64,000 bases of DNA, taken from positions 558,001 to 622,000 of the forward strand of contig CAOLHI010001044.1 of NCBI GenBank assembly GCA_948474755.1. The letters are read 5' to 3'. Below the pieces are notes generated by a model, which worked only from the letters and a program-made list of their open reading frames with translations, ran no database searches and was not told the origin of the DNA. The position numbers were made by a program, and so were the translations under genes. Of the stretch, positions 56,645-64,000 are shown piece by piece; the first letter of the stretch is position 1, and every line of letters begins with the position of its first letter. Source of the DNA: Ctenosaura bakeri. Lineage: Eukaryota > Chordata > Lepidosauria > Squamata > Iguanidae.

Positions 56645-56775
56645 AGCAGCAGTCCCAAAACTTGGGGATCTTCAGATATTAGCCTAAAACTTTCAGAAAC
56701 CCCAGTCAATATGGCCAACGGTGATGCTTTCTGGGAGCTGTAGTGCAACACCAACTGGGGATCCAGATCTGGGAA
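56645..56775. mobile_element. Family D-like foldback
   Basis: AACTTGGGGATCTTCAGATA and ATATGGCCAACGGTGATG face GGAGCTGTAGTGCAAC and AACTGGGGATCC. Confidence 0.55.
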
Positions 56776-57004
56776 TGGCACTAGATCCCATCCTGCTTGA
56801 TCAATGGGATGGCATTACATGCTGAGCCATTTAGGTGTAGCAATTTTTCTCTGCCACCCGTTTCTTTTCTACATATTTACAATGACATGGGGGGAAATGT
56901 TCAACAGAGAGGGTCAACTACTGGAGATGGAAAGGTCACCACTCAGAAGATCTACCAACTGGGTAGAGTGATTTCTCATGGCCCCATGGGGCACCCATGA
57001 TAAC

Positions 57005-57560
57005 ATGAACCACCATTTGAGGTGGATATAATTCTTTACATATTAATCTCTCTAAATCAGATTCATTTTTTCCCCAAAATCATACTTAATCTTATCTTCT
57101 CTAAATCTTTGTCTCAGTTGAAAATGGGATAGCCACTGAATGTTAATACCCTCTTCCTCCAATTTATGAAATTCTTTTCATTTCCAATTTCCTTGTTCAT
57201 TTCCCAATAAATCTGAGTATCTAATCCATCTTTTTAGACTTCCAAATTCCCTTCTATGGAAAGCTTCCTGTGGGGACAATCAACCTTGAATTCTAATACC
57301 AAAATTATCTTTATATTTTCCCCAAATCCTTAACAATGCCCTCTTTATAATATGATTCTTAAATTGTGAGTTTATTTTCACTTTCCAATACCACAAGTAT
57401 CCATGCCAAGAAATAAGAGGGTTGGATCTAACTGATTTGCAATTATATTTTGAAGCTTCAAGTCTAGCATGGTTGAAAGAATGGATCCTATTAAACAATA
57501 GAAGATTGTTGGAATTGGAGGGCCACAAGTTAAGATTTGGTTGGCATTGATACCAGTCAA
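57005..57560 (-). pseudogene. L1 LINE ORF2 fragment with 5' inversion
   Basis: Minus strand from about 57415 down reads HGYLWYWKVKINSQFKNHII and then LLRIWGKYKDNF, an L1 ORF2 C-terminal region. Plus strand from about 57415 up reads SLAWLKEWILLNNRRLLELE and then GHKLRFGWH, the segment that normally lies just upstream. The two halves point away from a junction near 57415. Broken frames; dead copy. Confidence 0.8.
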
Positions 57561-59114
57561 TTTTTAAAAGCCTGCTGGCACAAACATGTCTTAATGTGCA
57601 GTTGAAAGGACAGCAGGAACAAGGCCATCAAGGCCTCTCTGGGGAGGGAGAACCAGAGTCTCGGAGCAGCCACCAAGGAGTCCCTCTCCTCTTTTCCCAC
57701 CAAATGCCCCTAAGATTTTGGTGGGATAGAGAGGAGAACCTCTCTGGATGATCTACTGGGTTCATATAAATAGTATGAAGAGCAAGAATACTTTATATGG
57801 CTCTTCTCTCCTAAACTAGCAGTACTGCTATTTAAGATGTGGCACAGAAGTCTACTTGCAGTCCTCTTCCCTCATCCATTTTTTCCCTTCTTTTTTGTGT
57901 GATAACTTTTAAGATGTGAACCTACAGACAGAAACTCTTTTGTTTTTATTGAACATATGTAGCCTGCTCTGGGAGCCTTTTCAGTTTAAAAGGTTTGAAG
58001 TGAATAAATAGAGGATGTGCTCTTAAAAAATATATATTAAGGCTGCAGTCCTATGCATATTGGGAGGAAGCTGTGCAACAATAAAAATAAACATGCATTG
58101 GAAAGATTGTGTGGTAGAAGATTAATCTGTTAAAGAGAACAGGTGGTTAGTGAATTGAAAATTCTCTAATTGCTTTGACAGACTTGTTATCATGAAAAAG
58201 TTACCTGAGACTGTTTGTGTATATATGTGTGTATGTATATATATATGCATGCATGCATGCAGCTGCTCAAGAACATTTAGTATAGGTGTAGTTTGGCACT
58301 TTCCTCAATATTACTTTTCAGTCAAAGCTCAGTTTTGTGGGCAGATTAGTTCTTAGTATCACATCTAAATCACACACAGAACCCACAGAGTGTAATGTGT
58401 AGAGCAAGGATGAGCAAACTATGGCCATGGAGCTATATATCCCTCCCCAACTCCCAACCAACGAACCACAGGCTGTCCGTTTTCTATCAAAACAACGGAG
58501 GGTGGGGGAACTGGATTTTCTCCTCTAGAAGCCTCCAGGAGCACAATCTACCTTTTAAATAAACAATAGGGGCCACGACACTGTTTAGCATGAGAAAACC
58601 TGCTTTCAAAACCTAATTGTTGTTACTACTTCTGATTTTTTTTGTTCAGTTTTTAGCACCATACACATATACACACACATACACACATAAAAGACTGCTG
58701 TGGCACAAAATGGTCCCTCAGTCCTTCTGAAATTCCCCAGTCCAGATACAGTCAGTCATGTAGCAATAGGGTGTGTGAGTGTGTGCAAGAGGAGGGCATT
58801 GCCCCATCCCAAATGAGAACTCTGACTCCCTGAATGAAATTGTCCTTCTAGCATGAAATTTCTAGCTTTTCAGGCACTTAAAATTTCAGCTGACCATTTA
58901 GAAATAAAAGTTAGGCGTTCAAAGAAAAGGAGCTGGGAACATTACCGAAGGAATGCAAACACACCAAAAAATAAAGAGTTCCAGGTGAAAATAACCTGAT
59001 TTTCAATGTCTCACTCTCTATGGACCAATGGAAAATTTCATTCAGGGAGACAGAATTCTTTTTTTTTTCCCCGGGGGGGACAATGACCTCATTTTGCCAC
59101 CCTTGCAAGAGTAT
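57561..59114. other. Mostly unannotated
   Basis: A TATG, then TA, then GCAT microsatellite lies at about 58216-58262, and a CA run near 58666-58690. Nothing else supported. Confidence 0.4.
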
Positions 59115-59310
59115 TGGACCAGAGTGAGGAAAAACAGATTCAAAAGCCCACTCAGCCATGGAAGCTCATTGGACAATCCTGAGCCAAGCACAGTCCTCAA
59201 CTGTACCTCACAGTCCTGTTGTGAGGATAGGAACAGAGAGGACAATGAGCAACATACATGACCTTGCACTCCTTGGAGGAAAGGTGGATATATACATAAT
59301 CAACACATGA
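59115..59310 (+). mobile_element. Second tRNA-type SINE
   Basis: TTCAAAAGCCCACTCAGCC, ATGGAAGCTCATTGGACAATC, CTCACAGTCCTGTTGTGAGG and CTCCTTGGAGGAAAGGTGGA follow the order of a common reptile SINE distinct from the ACA-tailed type. Confidence 0.6.
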
Positions 59311-59327
59311 ATACCTGGTTTTCTCTC

Positions 59328-59600
59328 ATAACTTATTGTTATGTGCCTTCAATTTGTTTCTGATTTACAGAGACCTAAGAAGCACTTATCATGGGGTTTT
59401 CTGGAGCTGAATGTGTGGTGTAGTGGTTTGAACGTTGGACTGTGACTCCAGAGACCAGGATTCGATTCCCCATTTGGCCATGGGAACCCGGTGTCAAACC
59501 CAAGGTCACCTACCAGGTTCCCATGGCCAAATGGGGAATCGAATCCTGGTCTCTGGGGTCACAGTCCAACGTTCAAACCACTACACCACACTGGTTTTCT
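59328..59600 (-). mobile_element. tRNA-derived SINE with internal inverted duplication
   Basis: Minus-strand tail at 59333-59400 (TTGTTATGTGCCTTCAATTTG, CATGGGGTTTTCTGGAGC) and minus-strand head at 59516-59600. Where the body should be there is a plus-oriented copy of the head at 59413-59488. The two heads form a 76-bp inverted repeat. Confidence 0.9.
59413..59591. repeat. 76-bp near-perfect inverted repeat
   Basis: Arms 59413-59488 and 59516-59591 match at 75 of 76 positions (one T/C difference), separated by 27 nt. Confidence 0.95.
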
Positions 59601-59731
59601 TTCATAACTGCCTCACCCTTAAAAATACATTTGTATTTCAGAATTAGCTGAGCTGTGCTGTGTATAACACCAGCTCAATTCTGCTTTATGGCATTTGTGT
59701 AGAACAGTAATTGTATCACATATGTGTCTAT

Positions 59732-60148
59732 GGCCTTTTCCACATGACAACAGTCTCTGGCATCATCCCGTCACAATCCCGGCAGTGCTTCTGCTGGGAC
59801 GAGAGAGTATCCCCAATGCTCTTCTCTGCACACGACTTGGCTGCCTGTGGAAAAGAGTGTGAGGGATGTGCTCCATCCCTCCGGACTGCAGCTGGCCTTC
59901 TTCCCATGCTGCAGTAGGGGAGGAAGCACGGAGATCATGCTTCCGGCCCTTCTGCATAGCCAGCTGCAAGAGAAGGCTCGTGCAATGAGGGTCATTAACA
60001 GAGTTCTTCTGTTGATGATATTCCCACAATTGCGTCAGCTGGCAACGCGAGAAAGAAAGAACTGCAACGACGTCATGCGGCAGCAGCATCTCAGTCCTGC
60101 TCCTCTAACATTCCCATGCCGGGACACTATTGCCATGCGAAAAGGGCT
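59732..60148. mobile_element. Family B3 element, TAT target duplication
   Basis: Starts GGCCTTTTCCACATGAC and ends ATGCGAAAAGGGCT, flanked by TAT at 59729-59731 and 60149-60151. The interior is unlike B1 and B2, except for general GC-rich palindromic structure (GCAGCTGGCC facing GCCAGCTGC). Confidence 0.8.
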
Positions 60149-60984
60149 TATGTGTGTATGTAGATATACTCCAGAAACCTCTCCAAGAAACAAATTACAT
60201 GCTCCCTAGGCACACTGAGCATATTCTGAAACGGGTGCACTTTTCAAGTTCACCTTTAACTAATGAACATGTTCTCACACTAAGCCTGTCACAACTGAAA
60301 ATAATTGAGAAAGCTTTAGAATGCTGTTTTTTCTATGGAATACACAGCCAGACAGTGCAATGATTGCTTCCTTTTATATAATGCTTTTCATTAAATGTCA
60401 AAGAATACTTCACACATTGGAACAAATCAATGAAGGGAAAATAAGAACAAAGTCTGAGAGATGGATTTACATTCTTATTGCCACTAATCTTAAAAGACAT
60501 AAATGAGTTCCATAAATGAGCAACACCCGCCTGGGGAAGACTATTCCCTATAGAATTAATCATGAAAGAAAAGCCTGGACATTTAGGAAAGACATGAAAT
60601 AAAGAGCAGGGGAGGGGGGAGAGACTCTGCATAATTGCGTTCCCAGTGAAGTAGAAATCAGAGATGGAACTGACCAAAGAGAAATGACTTTGTGACGTTG
60701 TGTATTGAACGCAGACATTAATCATACAGAAAAAGGATCATAGATGACAGATTGGTATAGGCAATGGGCCTGCAAATTCCAGAGCATATCAACTTTCCAG
60801 CTTTTTTACCATCAGGTTGGCTATAGCCATTCATCAGTTTAATCAACATATTAGTTTACTAAAGTTTAACTTAATGAATCAGCAGGTTAGTCAACCAAAA
60901 CTGAAACTAGCTAACCACTGGGGTTGCAAGAAAAGGACACATTTCTTTCTCTCTTTCTTTTTTTTAATGGCACTTTTTCTCTAA
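60149..60984. other. No recognisable feature
   Basis: Frames on both strands lack supporting signals. Confidence 0.35.
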
Positions 60985-61203
60985 AGGTACCAGATCCTGT
61001 CTGATCTTGGAAGCTAAGCAGGGTTAGCTCTGATTAGTAGTTGGGTGGGAGACCACCGACAAATACCAGCAACGAACATGCTACATTTCTGGCGAAGGAA
61101 CTGGCAAAGCACCTCTGAGTATTCCTTGCCTAAGAAAACCCTTTGAAATTCATGGGGTTGCCATAAGTCAACAGGCCGCTTGAATGCACGTACAAACACA
61201 TGC
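60985..61203 (+). mobile_element. 5S-derived Sauria-type SINE
   Basis: CCTGTCTGATCTTGGAAGC, TAAGCAGGGTTAGCTCTG and AGTTGGGTGGGAGACCACC follow 5S rRNA (DNA sense). The tail is GGGGTTGCCATAAGTCAAC with GCTTGAATGCACG. A retroposon, not a functional 5S gene: it lacks the 5S 5' part and has a SINE tail. Confidence 0.9.
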
Positions 61204-61721
61204 CTTAAGAAAGAATGAAACAAAAATGTTAAATTTTTTAAACCTGTTCTATGTAAGAAGAGCTGCGTGATCATGATGTTAGTTCCAGTAGGGCAGAACT
61301 GAAGGAGGAGGAGCATCTAGAAAAAAAGGATTTTCTATCATCTAAAAAGGACTACATTAGTCACCAGGTGATACTTTTAATGTAGCTTCAGTTGATTCCT
61401 TAACCTAGTGAACCAATTAAAATTCATCTCCAGCTTTGCTTATATAAGGACTGTGTTCTTTCTTTGTACTGTACTATTACTGTATGCTGCTTAAGAGACT
61501 TGTATTTTTCAACTAACACAAGGGGTAGATCAGGGCAGCCCTGTGTTTTCAGAGTTAGAGACTCAGTCCTTCTTCTCCTTCCCAGCATGTGTCATTAGGC
61601 CTGATACCTGCACAGCTGCTACTGATTCATTAAACCTGTTATCACTAAGGTCTTAGTTTAACTGCAGATGGCATGGCTAAAACATTTAGTCAATTTTTGG
61701 ACTTCTATGCTCCTTTGAGAG
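61204..61721. other. No recognisable feature
   Basis: Nothing supported. Confidence 0.3.
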
Positions 61722-61756
61722 CCAGCGTGACATAAGCAGCTTGAGTGCTAGACTAA

Positions 61757-61910
61757 GGCCATTTCCACACTAGACTGTTATAGTGCTATGATTCCACTTT
61801 CAACATCCTATGGAATCCTGGGGTTTCCAGTTTGGGGAGGGGCCAGCCGGATTCCATAGGATGTTTAAAGTGGAATCATAGCATTATAACAGTCTAGTGA
61901 GGAAATGGCT
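61757..61910. mobile_element. Family A, central deletion
   Basis: GGCCATTTCCACACTAGACTG faces CAGTCTAGTGAGGAAATGGC. The right arm begins at GGATTCCATAGGATG directly after the GGGGCCAGCC centre, so about 20 bp of right arm is missing. Confidence 0.9.
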
Positions 61911-61919
61911 TAGGACTTT

Positions 61920-62160
61920 GGATATGCTATTGTTGTCTCCTTCAAGTTCTTTCCAACTTGTGGTGACACTAAGGTGAACCCAGAACAGGGTTTTCTTGGC
62001 AAGATTTGTTCAGAGGAACTTTACTTTTTCCTTTCTCTGAGACTGAGAGAGTGTGACTTGCCCAAGGTCACTCAGTGGGTTGCCATGGCTGAGCAGGGAT
62101 TCGAACTTTGCTCTCCAGAGTTATAATCCAGCACTCAAACCACTACACCACACTGGCTCA
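61920..62160 (-). mobile_element. tRNA-derived SINE with TAGGACTTT target duplication
   Basis: Minus-strand copy: tail TTGTTGTCTCCTTCAAGTTC, body CAAGGTCACTCAGTGGGTTGC, head CACTCAAACCACTACACC. TAGGACTTT flanks it at 61911-61919 and 62163-62171. Confidence 0.9.
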
Positions 62161-62362
62161 CCTAGGACTTTAGAGACCAGGGTGCAAATTCTCACTCATC
62201 CATGGAAGCCTGCTGGGTGACCTTGGGCGAGCCACACCCTCTCAGCCTCAGAGGAAGACAACAACAACCCCCTCTGAAGAAATCTAGCCAAGAAAACTCC
62301 ATGATAGGTTCACTTTAGGATCACCATAAGCTGGAAACAACTTGAAGGCACACAACAACAAG

Positions 62363-63136
62363 GGGAAGAGATAGCAAGCACAGCCACTAACTGAATATAA
62401 TATTTATTGATCTATACAAGTTAAAGCTGATTTTTTTTCTAGGTGGTTAACAATTTTAAAAATCCGTTCACTGTCCAATAACAATCAAGACAAGGCAGAT
62501 TATATTCCAACATGTATCAATATGTATAAACATATCATGTATTACACTTTTATTTAAAGAAGTCCCACCAGCAAGAGATATATACGCTAGCATGAAGGCA
62601 CTTTGTTCAACTATTTTTAATGTGTGAAGTGCTTGTTGACATTTCTGTGAAAGGTGTGAAATAAATACAAGTGGTCATTGAACTATTTCAATGGGACTAC
62701 CATAGAGTAAAATATTTCAGACCTTTGGAACAACCCAAAGGAATTTGCTTAAGAGATAACACATGTACAGACCAGGGTGGCCAGAAACTGAATTAAACCT
62801 AAATGAGTATCATATGAGTGGCAATTCTTTTACTTTAATGCTGTTCAGTGGATTATTATTATTATACAGTGGGCCCTCCACTTTCACAGATTCAACTTTT
62901 ATGGGTATGAATATTTGTGGGTTATTTTATTGATTCATTTATTCATTTAAAAAATTATTACTGTATTTGCCCCTGACACAGAAAGAGGATGTTCTCCCTA
63001 GGAATTTCTAGGTCCTCCAGGACAATTCTATGGTCCATTTCCTCCAGAAGTGGACCTTGGAGTTGCACTGATGGACCTAGAGATTCCTAGAAAGAATACT
63101 TTTCTAGGTATTGCTAGAAAGGAAAAGGAAAAGTTC
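62363..63136. other. No recognisable feature
   Basis: AT-rich; nothing supported. Confidence 0.35.
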
Positions 63137-63232
63137 CTTTAAACAAATCCTGCCAAGAAAACCCTGTTCTGGGTTCACCTTAGGGTCACCACAAGTTGGA
63201 AAGAACTTGAAGGAGACAACAATAACATATCC
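63137..63232 (+). mobile_element. tRNA-derived SINE, 3' part only
   Basis: ACAAATCCTGCCAAGAAAACC, GGGTTCACCTTAGGGTCACC, ACAAGTTGGAAAGAACTTG. Confidence 0.8.
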
Positions 63233-63240
63233 AAAGTTCT

Positions 63241-63305
63241 AAGCCATTTCCGCACTGGACTGTTATAGCGCTATGATTCCACTTTCAACATTCTATGGAA
63301 TCCCA
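63241..63305. mobile_element. Family A, single left arm
   Basis: AAGCCATTTCCGCACTGGAC, TATAGCGCTATGATTCC, CAACATTCTATGG. No opposing arm before the next element. Confidence 0.8.
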
Positions 63306-63315
63306 GCATGGCTCT

Positions 63316-63518
63316 GGGCATTTCCACACTACACTGTTATAGTGCTGTTATTCCACTTTCAACATCCTGTGGAATTCTGGGGTTTGTAGTTTACAGAGGC
63401 CAAAGAGCTCTCTGGCTGAGCATTCTAAATGGCCTTCCCCAAACCGCAATTCCCAGGATTCCACAGGATGTTGAAAGTGGAATTATACCACTATCACAGT
63501 GTAGTGTGGAAATGCCCT
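63316..63518. mobile_element. Family A2 long form, TCT target duplication
   Basis: 203 bp, GGGCATTTCCACAC to GTGTGGAAATGCCC, flanked by TCT on both sides. The centre has GGCCAAAGAGCTCTCTGGCTG and AGCATTCTAAATGG. Confidence 0.9.
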
Positions 63519-63745
63519 CTATGTCCACTTCTGCCAGAAGCTGACCATAGAATTGCCCTGGAGAACCTGGACATTCCTAGAGAAGTGTTCTTAGGAATTT
63601 TTATTTTTATTTATGTTTTTTCCACTTCCACGTGGGTCTTTCACTCCTAACTCCCAGGAAAGTGGAAAGCTGACTGTGATACTAGAGGAAAGATAAGCAG
63701 TACTGCAACCTAACCTACTCTTTCCTACTCCTGCATGCTTCCTCA
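63519..63745. other. No recognisable feature
   Basis: Spacer between two A2 elements. Confidence 0.3.
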
Positions 63746-63947
63746 GGGCCTTTCCACACAACATTGTTATAGAGCTATTATTCCACTTTCAACATCCTGT
63801 GGAATTCTGGGGTTTGTAGTTTACTGAGGCCAAAGAGCTCTCTGGCTGAGAATTCTAAATACCCCTCCCTAAACTGCAAACCCCAGGATTCCACAGGATG
63901 TTTAAAGTGGAATAACAGCACTGTAACAGTGTGGTGTGGAAAGGCCC
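63746..63947. mobile_element. Family A2 long form, TCA target duplication
   Basis: 202 bp, GGGCCTTTCCACAC to GTGTGGAAAGGCCC, flanked by TCA on both sides. Same central GGCCAAAGAGCTCTCTGGCTG block as the previous copy. Confidence 0.9.
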
Positions 63948-64000
63948 TCAGAAACCATTAGGTTCTTGTTATAATCCTAAATGTCTTTCTTTCTCATCAG

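Larger units (their letters stand above)
61722..62362 (+). mobile_element. tRNA-derived SINE split by two later insertions
   Basis: Head GAGAGCCAGCGTGACATAAG at 61723, body from about 62172 (AGAGACCAGGGTGCAAATTC) to the ACAACAACAA tail at 62360. A family A element and a minus-strand SINE lie between. Confidence 0.85.

Noticed and set aside
59413..59591. tRNA gene or pair of tRNA genes
   Set aside because: The tRNA-like boxes belong to SINE heads; no cloverleaf with an intact acceptor stem.
60985..61203. 5S rRNA gene
   Set aside because: Only the internal part of 5S is present, diverged and joined to a SINE tail.

Overview
The window looks like nuclear DNA from a squamate reptile, probably a lizard. 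The evidence is the repeat content: 5S-rRNA-derived SINEs of the Sauria type, a tRNA-derived SINE ending in (ACA)n or (CAACAA)n tails, BovB/RTE LINE fragments, CR1 3' ends, an L1 fragment and many short foldback DNA transposons. No bacterial or viral gene organisation is present, and almost every long open frame is a by-product of repeats or skewed composition. All boundaries were read by eye, without alignment software.

Protein-coding evidence is sparse. A CpG island at about 39.7-40.58 kb carries a CCAAT box and GC boxes that read in the minus direction. It ends in a minus-strand splice donor at 40036. At 9649-9830 on the minus strand there is a well-formed internal exon: polypyrimidine tract and CAG acceptor, an in-frame stop, then an ATG opening a 20-residue hydrophobic, signal-peptide-like start, then a phase-1 GTAAGT donor. 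I read these as exon 1 (non-coding) and exon 2 (start codon) of one minus-strand gene for a secreted or membrane protein. Intron 1 would be about 30 kb, and the rest of the gene would lie to the left of the window. I cannot name the gene.

The rest is intronic and intergenic DNA full of transposable elements. Family A is a palindromic element of about 180-205 bp (13 copies or parts). Family B is a 400-560 bp element (9 copies, three subtypes). Both have termini close to GGCCNTTTYCGCAC and 3-bp target duplications, so one transposase may have moved both. Six B1 copies contain the same internal layout: pyrimidine tract, CAG, usually 76 nt, then a splice donor. Each B1 copy also has its own hairpin sequence whose two arms still match. 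Other families are C and D (short foldbacks), E (hAT-like, 8-bp target duplication, CAGTGGCG-type ends), G (about 370 bp, CACCCTCCAAC ends) and H (about 170 bp, unclassified).

Layout: 0-9.6 kb, putative intron 2 with A, B, C, E and G elements and two B elements in tandem at 7.6-8.5 kb; 9.65-9.83 kb, exon 2; 10-39 kb, putative intron 1 with BovB, CR1, SINEs and MITEs, quiet at 22.2-27 kb; 39.5-41.4 kb, CpG island with three near-intact A elements; 41.4-53 kb, mostly old foldbacks and SINEs; 53.5-56.1 kb, a BovB copy carrying a nested B2 element, a SINE and a hAT element; 57 kb, a 5'-inverted L1; 59-64 kb, a SINE with a 76-bp inverted duplication, a nested SINE and a cluster of A elements.
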